A stretch of DNA of 54,369 nt, from assembly GCA_021818265.1 (NCBI GenBank), contig JAKAEP010000006.1, positions 1 through 54,369 of the forward strand. The letters run 5' to 3'. The notes under the pieces were generated by a model, which made no database searches, was not told the origin of the DNA, and saw only the letters and a program-made list of their open reading frames with translations. Origin of the DNA: Actinomycetes bacterium. Lineage in GTDB: Bacteria; Actinomycetota; Acidimicrobiia; Acidimicrobiales; RAAP-2. Both the position numbers and the translations under genes were made by a program. How positions within the stretch are numbered: the first letter of the stretch is position 1; the number at the start of each line of letters is the position of its first letter. This document shows, one piece after another, positions 46,086-54,369 of the stretch.

Positions 46086-47395
46086 GCCGCCCCCAGGTCG
46101 CCATCGTGGGCCGGCCCAACGTGGGCAAGAGCTCCCTCGTGAACCGACTGGCCGCGCGGCGCGTCGCCGTCGTCGAGCACCAGCGCGGGGTCACCCGCGA
46201 CCGCACGAGCGTCGAGGTCGAGTGGGCCGGACGCTCCTTCGACGTCGTGGACACCGGCGGCTGGCTGGAAGCCGGCGACGCCCTCGAGGAGAAGGTCTCG
46301 CGCCAGGCCGAGGCCGCCGTCGCCGCCGCCGACCTCGTGCTCTTCGTCGTCGACGCCGAGACCGGGCCGGTCGAGGAGGACGCGCGCGCCGCGCGCTGGA
46401 TCCGCCGCAGCCACCGTCCAGTGCTGCTCGTGGCGAACAAGGCCGACGACGCCGCCCGCGAGGCGACGGCCTGGGAGTTCGTGGGCCTGGGGCTCGGCGA
46501 CCCCTACGCCGTCAGCGCCCTGCACGGCCGCGGCGCCGGGGAGCTCCTCGACGCGATCGTGGCGCGGCTCCCGGAGCCCGCCGACGACGGAGGTCGGGCC
46601 GAGGTCCGCCCTGAGGCCCCGGCGGCAACGGGCGACGAACTGCGGGTGGCGATCGTGGGCCGGCCGAACGTCGGCAAGTCGACCCTCTTCAACCGGCTCA
46701 TCGGCGAGGAGCGCTCCGTCGTGCACGACCTCCCCGGCACGACCCGCGACGCCGTCGACACGGTCGTCGAGACCGAGGACGGGCCGGTGCGCTTCATCGA
46801 CACCGCCGGGCTGCGCCGGCGCGCGAGGACCGAGGCCGGCGTGGACACCTACGCCACCCTGCGCAGCCTCAAGGCCCTCGACGGGGCCGACCTCGCGATC
46901 CTCGTGATCGACGCGACCGTGGGGGCCACCGGTCAGGACCAGCGCCTGGCCGAGCGGATCGCCGGGGCGGGCTGCCCGGCGGTGGTCGTGCTCAACAAGT
47001 GGGAGCTCGTCTCGACCGAGGCCCGCCCGGCAGTCCTCGCGTCGGTGGGCGAGCGGCTCGCCTTCTTGGGCGACGCGCCCGTCTTGAAGACGACGGCCAC
47101 CACCGGGCGCGGCGTGCACCGCCTGTGGCCGGCGCTGGTCACCGCCGCCGAGGACTACGCCAAGCGGGTGCCCACCGGGGCCCTCAACCGGGCGATCCGC
47201 GACCTCCAGCAGCGCCAGCCGGCCCCGACGGGCAAGATCCGCTACGCCGTCCAGGGCGCCAGCGAGCCCCCGACCTTCACGCTGTTCGTGGCCGGGCGGC
47301 TCCCCGCGACCTACCTGCGCTACGTCGAGCGCAGCCTGCGCGAGCGCTTCGAGCTCGGGACCTCGCCGATCCGAGTGAGGGTGCGCACCGAGTAG
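46082..47395 (+). CDS. der: Ribosome-biogenesis GTPase Der (EngA)
   Basis: The 437-residue protein has two tandem GTPase domains, each with GRPNVGKS, a DTGG or DTAG G3 motif and a G4 motif (NKAD, then NKWE), followed by the KH-like domain (KIRYAVQGASEPPTFTLF). It assists assembly of the 50S subunit. GTG 46082 overlaps the DUF512 gene by 4 bp, and the stop codon shares its last G with the start of the zinc-ribbon gene. Confidence 0.96.
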   Translation: MSRPQVAIVGRPNVGKSSLVNRLAARRVAVVEHQRGVTRDRTSVEVEWAGRSFDVVDTGGWLEAGDALEEKVSRQAEAAVAAADLVLFVVDAETGPVEEDARAARWIRRSHRPVLLVANKADDAAREATAWEFVGLGLGDPYAVSALHGRGAGELLDAIVARLPEPADDGGRAEVRPEAPAATGDELRVAIVGRPNVGKSTLFNRLIGEERSVVHDLPGTTRDAVDTVVETEDGPVRFIDTAGLRRRARTEAGVDTYATLRSLKALDGADLAILVIDATVGATGQDQRLAERIAGAGCPAVVVLNKWELVSTEARPAVLASVGERLAFLGDAPVLKTTATTGRGVHRLWPALVTAAEDYAKRVPTGALNRAIRDLQQRQPAPTGKIRYAVQGASEPPTFTLFVAGRLPATYLRYVERSLRERFELGTSPIRVRVRTE

Positions 47396-47577
47396 TGGAG
47401 CGGTGGTGCGAGACGTGCGACCGCCCCGTGGAGGGCGAGGTCTGCGAGGTCTGCGGCGAGCCCGTCCCCGAGCCGACCCACGAGCCCGTCCCGTGGCGCT
47501 GGCGGCTCTTCATTGTCGCCACCGTCGTCTACCTCGGGTGGCGCATCTACCAGCTGATCCACTGGCTCGCCCACTGA
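47395..47577 (+). CDS. Small zinc-ribbon plus transmembrane protein
   Basis: The 60-residue product starts at GTG 47395, whose first base is the last base of the der stop codon. It has a rubredoxin-like CETC and CEVC pair (residues about 5-20) typical of a zinc ribbon, a Pro-rich spacer and one membrane helix (about 37-56). No family is recognised. Tight coupling to der suggests a role near the ribosome or membrane, but this is inference. Confidence 0.6.
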   Translation: MERWCETCDRPVEGEVCEVCGEPVPEPTHEPVPWRWRLFIVATVVYLGWRIYQLIHWLAH

Positions 47578-47613
47578 CCCTGGGTAGTGTGGCCAGCGTT
47601 CGAAGGAGGCACC

Positions 47614-48129
47614 GTGCCGATCTACGCCCTAGGTGAGCGCACCCCGACCATCCACCCTGAGGCCTTCGTCCACCCCGACGCCGTGGTGATCGGCGACGTG
47701 CGCATCGGCGCCGGCTCCTCGGTCTGGCCCGGGGCCGTCCTGCGCGGCGACTACGGGACGGTCATCGTGGGCGAGCGGACCTCGATCCAGGACGGGACCG
47801 TGGTGCACGCCGTCGCCGAGTTCCCCACCGTCGTGGGGAGCGACTGCGTGGTGGGCCACCTCGCCCACCTCGAGGGCTGCGTGATCGAAGACGGCGCCCT
47901 CGTCGGCAGCGGCTCGATCGTCCTGCACCACGCGACCGTCCGCTCCGGGGCGACCGTCGCGGCGGGGGCCGTCGTGCGCAACCGCACCGACGTGCCCGAG
48001 GGCGCGCTCGCCGTGGGGGTCCCGGCCACCGTGCGCGAGGGGGCGAGCGACGTCGAGCTCATCCGCCACTCGGCCGAGCTCTACGTCAACAACGCCCGGC
48101 GCTACCGCGAGGAGCTCCGCGCCCTCTAG
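47614..48129 (+). CDS. Gamma-carbonic-anhydrase-like hexapeptide-repeat protein
   Basis: The 171-residue product is a left-handed beta-helix with repeats such as VVIGDVRIGAGSSVWPGAVL and the histidines in TVVHAVAEF and VVGHLAHLEGC that bind metal in gamma carbonic anhydrases (the YrdA/PaaY branch). The C-terminal helix DVELIRHSAELYVNNARRY is typical. AAGGAGG precedes GTG 47614, and TAGTGT at 47585 may be the -10. Carbonic anhydrase activity is not guaranteed in this branch. Its stop shares a CTAG with trpD. Confidence 0.88.
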   Translation: MPIYALGERTPTIHPEAFVHPDAVVIGDVRIGAGSSVWPGAVLRGDYGTVIVGERTSIQDGTVVHAVAEFPTVVGSDCVVGHLAHLEGCVIEDGALVGSGSIVLHHATVRSGATVAAGAVVRNRTDVPEGALAVGVPATVREGASDVELIRHSAELYVNNARRYREELRAL

Positions 48130-49145
48130 GCGGTGGTGATCGCCACGAGCCGCTCGAGGGCACGCGCCGCCTGGCCTTCGACGACCGCGGCGCTCGCCAG
48201 CGCGAAGCCCTGGACGAGGCTCTCGACGCGGCCCGCGACCCGCAGGGCCAGGGCGGCGTTCGCGCAGACCACGTCGAAGACGGGCCCCTGACGGCCCTCG
48301 AGGAAGGCCCGCACGACGGCGACGTTGTGGGCGAGGTCGCCGCCGCGGATCGCCTCGGTCTCGTGGTGCAGTCCGAGTTCCCCGGGGGCGTCGAGGGTCT
48401 CGGGCACCACGGCGAGGGGTGTCACGACCATGAGCCTCGAGGGCGCGGCGAGGGTGAGCTCGTCGAGCCCGTCGCCGCCGTGGACCAGGATCGAGTGGTC
48501 GGTGCCGCGCGCGAAGAGCACCCGCGCCATGCGCTCGAGCTGGGGCTCGTGGGCCACCCCGATGAGGGCCCGGCGCACGAGCGCCGGGTTGGCGAGCGGT
48601 CCGAGGACGTTGAAGACGGTCCGGAAGTTGAGGGCCCGCCGGATCGGGCCGAGGTAGCCGAGGCCCTGGTGGTAGGCGGGCGCGAAGAGGAAGCCGATCC
48701 CGGCCTCCTCGACGCAGGCCGCGGCCACCTCGGCCGGCACGTCCAGGCGGACCCCGAGCGCCTCGAGCACGTCGGCGGCCCCGACCGAGGAGGAGGCCGC
48801 GCGGTTGCCGTGCTTGGCGACGGGCACCCCGCACCCGGCGACCGCGAGGGCGGCCATGGTCGAGACGTTCACCGAGTGGAGCTGGTCGCCCCCGGTGCCC
48901 ACGATGTCGATGGCCGCCGGCCCGACGTCGAAGGTCGTGGCCGCGTCGATCATCGCGTCGACGAAGCCGGTCATCTCCTCGACCGTCTCGCCCTTGACGG
49001 TGAGGGCGGTGAGGAAACTCGCGATCTGCACGCCCTCGACCCGGCCGGCCAGGATCTCGGCGAGCGCGTCCCGGGCGGCCGCACGCTCCATGTCGGTGCC
49101 GCGCACGAGGGGGTTCAAGACCTCGAGGGCGAACGACGCGATCAC
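48126..49145 (-). CDS. trpD: Anthranilate phosphoribosyltransferase
   Basis: The 339-residue enzyme attaches phosphoribose to anthranilate, the second step of tryptophan synthesis. VGTGGDQLHSVNVST binds PRPP, KHGNRAASSSVGAADVLEALG binds anthranilate, and FNVLGPLANPA is conserved. GTG 49145 has no clear ribosome site, and the gene lies alone on the minus strand, divergent from trpCF-trpB-trpA with 73 bp between the start codons. trpE and trpG are not in the window. Confidence 0.95.
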   Translation of the reverse strand: MIASFALEVLNPLVRGTDMERAAARDALAEILAGRVEGVQIASFLTALTVKGETVEEMTGFVDAMIDAATTFDVGPAAIDIVGTGGDQLHSVNVSTMAALAVAGCGVPVAKHGNRAASSSVGAADVLEALGVRLDVPAEVAAACVEEAGIGFLFAPAYHQGLGYLGPIRRALNFRTVFNVLGPLANPALVRRALIGVAHEPQLERMARVLFARGTDHSILVHGGDGLDELTLAAPSRLMVVTPLAVVPETLDAPGELGLHHETEAIRGGDLAHNVAVVRAFLEGRQGPVFDVVCANAALALRVAGRVESLVQGFALASAAVVEGQAARALERLVAITTA

Positions 49146-49206
49146 GCGCGGGCCTCACGCAGCATCTCGCAACGATACCCGCGGTCGTCGCGACGGCCGA
49201 CCCGGG

Positions 49207-49212
49207 TACCAT
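49207..49212 (+). promoter_or_regulatory. -10-like hexamer TACCAT, leaderless geometry
   Basis: TACCAT, 6 nt, then ATG 49219 of trpCF. No leader peptide or attenuator-like hairpin lies between trpD and trpCF. Confidence 0.5.
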
Positions 49213-49218
49213 GCCGTG

Positions 49219-50630
49219 ATGGGCGCCACGTACCTCGACGACATCGTCGCGTGGCACCGCCGTCGCGCCCGTGACGACGGCCGTGACTGGCGCGCCCGCC
49301 TGGACGCGCCCGCCTACGCCGGACCCTCGGCCCGCTCGGCCCTCGCCGGCGGCCCGCGCGTCAAGGTCATCGCCGAGGTGAAGCGCCGCTCCCCGTCGCG
49401 CGGGGTGCTCCGGGCCGGCCTCGACGCCCCCGACCAGGCCCGGGACTACGTCGCCGGGGGTGCCACGATGGTCTCGGTGCTCACCGACGGGCCCCACTTC
49501 GGCGGGTCGCTCGAGGACCTGGCGGCGGTGCGCGCCGCCGTGGCGGTGCCCCTCCTGCGCAAGGACTTCACGGTCTGCGAGAACGACGTGCTCGACGCGC
49601 GCGACGCCGGGGCGGCGGCCGTGCTGCTCATCGTGGCCGCCCTCGACGACGACGAGCTCGAGCGCTACCACGAGCTCGCCGCGCGCGTCGGGCTCGACGC
49701 CCTCGTCGAGGTCCACGACGAGGACGAGGCCGCGCGCGCGCGCGACGTGGGGGCGACCCTCGTCGGGGTGAACCAGCGGGACCTGCGCACCTTCGAGGTC
49801 GACCCCGCACGGGCCGCGCGCGTGGCGGCGTCGCTGCCCCCGGGGTGCGTCCGGGTCTGCGAGTCGGGGCTCGCCAGCCCCGCCGACGTGCGCCGGGCCG
49901 CCGAGGCGGGCTTCGACGCCGTGCTGGTGGGCGAGGCCTTCGTCACCGCTGCCGACCCGGTCGCGACGGTGGGCGCCTTCGCCGCCGTCGCGTCGCGCCG
50001 ATCGCTCGCCGGGACCGTCAAGGTCTGCGGGGTGACGACCGTCGAGGACGCCCTGGCGTGCGCCGAGGCCGGCGCGGACGCGATCGGGGTGATCCTCGCC
50101 GACTCCCCGCGCCGGGTGGCCCCGGAGCGGGCCCGGGCCATCGCCGCTGCCCTCGAGGGCCGCGCGACCCGGGTCGCGGTCTTCAAGGACCAGTCGGCCG
50201 AGGAGGTCCGCGCGGCGCTCGCCGGGCTCGCGGTCGACGCCGTCCAGGTGCACGGCCCCCTCGAGGCGGGCCTGCGCGACGAGCTGCGCGGTCGGGGGGT
50301 CCGGGTGATCAAGGCCCTGAGCGTGGGCGAGGGGGAGTGGTCGAGCTACGACGAGCGCCGCGTCGACGCCGTGCTCGTCGACGGCCCGGTGCCGGGATCG
50401 GGGCGACGCCACGGCTACGCCGGGCGTGCCGAGCGGCCCTTCGCGGTGCCCGTGATCGTCGCGGGCGGGCTCGACGCGACCAACGTCGCCGGGGTCGTCT
50501 CGGCGACCGGCGCCGACGGCGTGGACTGCGCGACCGGGGTCGAGTCCGCCCCCGGGCGCAAGGACCCGGCCAAGGTCCGCGACTTCGTCGCGGCGGCGCG
50601 TGCGGCGCTCGCGCGGACGGGGGAGGGTCG

Positions 50631-50634
<4 letters not shown>
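49219..50634 (+). CDS. trpCF: Bifunctional indole-3-glycerol-phosphate synthase / phosphoribosylanthranilate isomerase
   Basis: This 471-residue fusion carries the third and fourth steps of tryptophan synthesis. Residues about 1-258 are TrpC, with Glu53 and Lys55 in [12 protein letters not shown], Lys115 in RKDF, Glu164 in LVEVH and Glu215 in CESGL. Residues about 265-471 are TrpF, with Cys270 in KVCG, the Asp388 region VDGPVPGSG and the phosphate-binding GGLDATNV and CATGVE. Many actinobacteria lack trpF and use PriA instead, so the fusion is notable. ATG 49219 is supported by TACCAT at 6 nt. Confidence 0.93.
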
Positions 50635-51799
<1,165 letters not shown>

Positions 51800-51803
<4 letters not shown>

Positions 51804-52573
51804 CCACCCTCGACGAGCGCCTGGGGGCGGTGCGCGCGAGCGGGCGTCGCGCGCTCGTGCCCTACCTGATGGCCGGGGCCCGACCGGACTGGACGCGCCT
51901 GCTCGAGGCGGCCGTGGCGGGTGGGGCGGACGCCCTCGAGGTGGGCCTGCCCTTCTCGGACCCCATGATGGACGGTCCCGTCATCCAAGAGGCGGCCCTC
52001 GCGGCCCTCGCGGCCGGCACCACCCTGGACTCGGTCTGCGCCGAGCTCGGCGCGCTCGACCTCGGGGTGCCGCTCGTGGCGATGACCTACTGCAACGTCG
52101 TCTACCACTACGGACTCGAGCGGGCGGCCGGCCGGCTCCGCGAGGCCGGGGTGCTCGGGACCATCCTGCCCGACCTCGCCCTCGAGGAGCTCGACGAGTG
52201 GGCGGCGGTGTGCGACGCGGGGGACCTCGCGACCGTGCTCATGGTCGCGCCCTCGACGCCGCCCGAGCGCGTCGCGCGCGTCGCCGCGCGCTCGCGCGGC
52301 TTCGTCTACGCCGCCGCGCGCATGGCCGTCACGGGGGCCGCGGTCGGCCTCGGTGACGGGGCGGCGGTCGTCGAGCGGATCCGGGCGGCCTCACCCGTCC
52401 CGGCCTACGTCGGCATCGGCATCGCGAGCCCCGAGCAGGCGCGGGCGGCGGCGGCGGTGGCCGACGGGGCGATCGTCGGCTCGGCCCTCGTGCGCCGGGT
52501 GCTCGACGGGGCGAGTCCCGAGCAGGTCGAGTCCTTCGTGCGGGGGCTCCGCGAGGCGATCGACGCGCCGTAG
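51800..52573 (+). CDS. trpA: Tryptophan synthase alpha subunit
   Basis: The 257-residue TIM barrel cleaves indole-3-glycerol phosphate. Catalytic Glu47 in [10 protein letters not shown] and Asp58 in MMDGPVIQ are at the canonical spacing, and [11 protein letters not shown] and [10 protein letters not shown] bind phosphate. GTG 51800 overlaps trpB by 4 bp. The stop codon lies inside the palindromic box at 52571-52588, so little 3' untranslated sequence is available before the transporter promoter region. Confidence 0.95.
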
Positions 52574-52588
52574 GGACTTTGGTCCCTA
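52571..52588. promoter_or_regulatory. Palindrome TAGGGACTTTGGTCCCTA, DosR-like box
   Basis: Seven-base arms TAGGGAC/GTCCCTA are perfectly complementary around TTTG. The core GGGACTTTGGTCCC differs at one base from the known mycobacterial DosR/DevR core GGGACTWWAGTCCC. It overlaps the trpA stop codon and ends 128 bp before the acetate-transporter start, so it most likely serves that gene. Confidence 0.55.
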
Positions 52589-52716
52589 GCGCGCCGTTGA
52601 CCACTCGCCCTTGTGGACAACCCAGAGCGGCCATCCCACGCCGAGGTCGCCGCATGGTGTGTAATCACTGTGGGCCGTCACCCCGGCGGCCCGACACACA
52701 CGTGTGGGGGGAATTA

Positions 52717-53274
52717 ATGGAACACAAAGTCGCGGACCCGGGCCCCTTGGGGCTTGCCGGGTTCGCAATGACCACCTTCTGCCTCAGTAGCGCCAACGCC
52801 AACATCTGGCACGGCGGCGGTGTGGCAGCGGCGCTGGCCCTGGCCTTCTTCTACGGCGGCCTGGCTCAGCTCTTGGCGGGCATGTGGGAGTTCATCCGCA
52901 AGAACACCTTCGGCGCGGTTGCGTTCACGTCGTACGGTGCCTTCTGGCTGGCCTTCTACGCCCTGATCAAGTTCAACCTAGGGGCGGGGACCGACACCGT
53001 CGGGATCTTCCTGTTGGGGTGGACCATCTTTACCCTGTACATGACGATTGCGGCCGCCAAGACCAACACGGCGGTCTTCGGCGTCTTCATCCTCCTGTCG
53101 ATAACCTTCATCCTGTTGACCATCGGCGCCTGGGGTGCCGGGCACGCCACCGCGACGCACTGGGGTGGCTACATCGGCCTCGCCACGGCGGCCGGTGCGT
53201 GGTACGCCTCCATGGCCGGGGTGGTGAACGAGACCCATGGAAAAGTAGTGTTCCCGGTCGGTCCGCGCGGCTAA
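52717..53274 (+). CDS. satP: Acetate uptake transporter (SatP/GPR1-FUN34-YaaH family)
   Basis: The 185-residue, six-segment membrane protein imports acetate or succinate with protons. It has the N-terminal DPGPLGLAGF (the NPAPLGL-type signature), FYGGLAQLLAGMWEF and FTSYGAFWLAFY, the family's conserved blocks. ATG 52717 follows GGGGGGAATTA. An in-frame start at 52579 would extend it into the palindromic box and is unlikely. The acetyl-CoA synthetase gene follows 160 bp later, so uptake and activation of acetate are neighbours. The palindrome at 52571-52588 suggests regulation. Confidence 0.9.
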   Translation: MEHKVADPGPLGLAGFAMTTFCLSSANANIWHGGGVAAALALAFFYGGLAQLLAGMWEFIRKNTFGAVAFTSYGAFWLAFYALIKFNLGAGTDTVGIFLLGWTIFTLYMTIAAAKTNTAVFGVFILLSITFILLTIGAWGAGHATATHWGGYIGLATAAGAWYASMAGVVNETHGKVVFPVGPRG

Positions 53275-53287
53275 CCTAGGGGTCACT

Positions 53288-53301
53288 GGTGGCTTGCCAC
53301 C
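53288..53301. repeat. Small palindrome GGTGGC-TT-GCCACC
   Basis: Perfect 6-base arms lie just downstream of the transporter stop and just before the large terminator hairpin. It may be part of the same transcription-ending structure or an operator for acs. Confidence 0.35.
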
Positions 53302-53311
53302 GGACCCAACC

Positions 53312-53352
53312 GCCAACAGCGCCCGCTCCGCGAGGAGTCGGGCGCTGTTGGC
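53312..53352 (+). terminator. Long rho-independent-like hairpin after the transporter
   Basis: GCCAACAGCGCCCG at 53312-53325 pairs perfectly with CGGGCGCTGTTGGC at 53339-53352, and the loop adds CTCC-GCGA-GGAG with one unpaired T. The stem of 14 bp plus an inner 4 bp is very stable. The following bases (ATTTGC after a G) are only weakly T-rich. It should separate the transporter and acs transcripts. Confidence 0.8.
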
Positions 53353-53434
53353 ATTTGCGGGCGAGTGAGGGGTACTGTCAGGAAAGTCGCCGACGAGGGT
53401 CGGTGGAGAGGGACACGCACGAGTAGGGGGAACG

Positions 53435-54369
53435 ATGACCGAAGCACGACTGGAAGCCTGGCTCGCTGAGACGAGAAGCTTCGCACCGAGCTCGGAGTTC
53501 GCCGCCCAGGCCAACGTCGGACCGGAGATCTACGCCGAGGCCGATGCCGACCCGGTCGCCTACTGGCGCCGTGAGGCCGACCGGCTCACCTGGACCACGG
53601 CGCCAACCAAGACCCTCGAGTGGGATCTGCCCTTCGCCAAGTGGTTCAGTGACGGAGAGCTGAACGCGGCCTACAACTGCGTCGACCGCCACGTCGAAGC
53701 CGGCCGCGGCGACAAGGTCGCCTACCACTGGGTGGCCGACGCCGAGGGCGAGACCCGCACGATCACCTACGCCGACCTGCAGAAGATGGTCGCCCAGGCG
53801 GCCCACGCCCTGACCGAGCTCGGGGTGAAGACGGGTGACCGCGTGGCGATCTACATGCCGATGATCCCCGAGGCGGTCGTGGCCATGCTGGCCTGCGCTC
53901 GCCTGGGGGCGGCCCACTCGGTCGTCTTCGCGGGCTTCTCGGCCGAGGCCCTGTCGAGTCGCATCCTCGACTCCGACTGCCAGGTCGTCGTCACGGCCGA
54001 CGGCGCCTTCCGGCGTGGTGCGGCGAGCCCGCTCAAGCCGGCCGTCGACGAGGCGCTGAAGACCTGCCCCAACGTGCGCGCCGTGCTCGTCGTGCGCCGC
54101 ACCGGGGGTGACGTCGACTGGGTGGAGGGGCGCGACCACTGGTGGCACGAGCTCGTCGAGCGCCAGAGCACGACCCACGAGTGCCAGTCGTTCCCGGCCG
54201 AGCAGACTCTGCTCATCATGTACACCTCGGGCACGACGGCGAAGCCCAAGGGCATCTACCACACCACGGGCGGCTACCTGACCCAGTGCGCCACCACCCA
54301 CTGGCAGATCTTCGACGTGAAGCCCGAGACCGACGTGTGCTGGACCGCGGCCGACATCGGCTGGATCAC
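53435..54369 (+). CDS. acs: Acetyl-CoA synthetase, N-terminal part, cut by the window edge
   Basis: The first 311 residues are present and the frame stays open to the end. The enzyme activates acetate to acetyl-AMP and then acetyl-CoA. The N-terminal ACAS domain (VGPEIYAEADADPVAYWRRE), the RVAIYMPMIPEAVVAMLACA segment, VVFAGFSAEAL and the P-loop YTSGTTAKPKG are seen; the usual Gly before the first P-loop Lys is Ala, a variant I recall from actinobacterial members. GGGGGAACG precedes ATG 53435. It pairs with the acetate transporter upstream. Confidence 0.93.
   Translation, partial: MTEARLEAWLAETRSFAPSSEFAAQANVGPEIYAEADADPVAYWRREADRLTWTTAPTKTLEWDLPFAKWFSDGELNAAYNCVDRHVEAGRGDKVAYHWVADAEGETRTITYADLQKMVAQAAHALTELGVKTGDRVAIYMPMIPEAVVAMLACARLGAAHSVVFAGFSAEALSSRILDSDCQVVVTADGAFRRGAASPLKPAVDEALKTCPNVRAVLVVRRTGGDVDWVEGRDHWWHELVERQSTTHECQSFPAEQTLLIMYTSGTTAKPKGIYHTTGGYLTQCATTHWQIFDVKPETDVCWTAADIGWI

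Overview
The window is very GC-rich DNA (roughly 70 percent or more by eye) with dense, mostly overlapping genes. The gene order is actinobacterial: nadK-recN-pyrG-NUDIX-xerD, then scpA-scpB-rluB-aroH-tyrA-aroA-cmk-plsC, then DUF512-der. There is also an F420/deazaflavin-type nitroreductase-fold protein, an AroH-type chorismate mutase, and secreted proteins with Thr-rich linkers. I infer a high-GC actinobacterium, plausibly of the Acidimicrobiia. No rRNA, tRNA, CRISPR array, insertion sequence or prophage was seen.

Layout. 1-10.9 kb is accessory: a cut-off secreted protein, a YdeI/OmdA-like protein, a roughly 1 kb stretch without a convincing gene, a DUF1801 protein, two alpha/beta hydrolases, a VOC protein, a threonine-aldolase-family PLP enzyme, a methyltransferase, a seven-repeat secreted propeller, and a membrane pair (DUF2157-like plus an anchored protein). 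11.0-14.2 kb holds three consecutive secreted proteins. 14.2-22.1 kb is on the minus strand: an MMPL exporter, then the tightly packed run acp-cocE-pta-ackA-acpS, then a HicB/DinB-like protein. 22.2-27.3 kb has a DUF3048 protein and several small minus-strand genes, ending in a large secreted dimethylformamidase-like protein. 27.4-47.6 kb is the housekeeping core: NAD kinase, RecN, CTP synthase, NUDIX, XerD, site-2 protease, TrpS, ScpAB, RluB, chorismate mutase, prephenate dehydrogenase, EPSP synthase, CMP kinase, PlsC, heme A synthase, GT2, an HD-domain protein, IspH, DUF512 and Der. 47.6-52.6 kb has a gamma-carbonic-anhydrase-like protein and tryptophan genes: trpD alone on the minus strand and trpCF(fused)-trpB-trpA on the plus strand. 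52.6-54.4 kb has an acetate-uptake transporter and the start of acetyl-CoA synthetase.

Themes. Acetate appears twice: Pta-AckA in the five-gene acp-cocE-pta-ackA-acpS run, and SatP-type uptake plus Acs at the right end. Aromatic amino-acid genes also appear twice (aroH-tyrA-aroA and trpD/CF/B/A), with trpS between them.

Two regulatory signals recur. (1) At least 13 genes have a TAnnnT hexamer exactly 6 nt before the start codon, and one more has it at 7 nt. This is the geometry of leaderless mRNA and it fixes several starts. (2) A palindrome of the form GGGAC-N4-GTCCC, close to the known mycobacterial DosR/DevR box, lies upstream of the secreted trio and of the acetate transporter. A one-mismatch copy lies upstream of the DUF2157-like pair. 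Three convergent gene pairs share a single CTAG that holds both stop codons, so the genome is strongly compacted.
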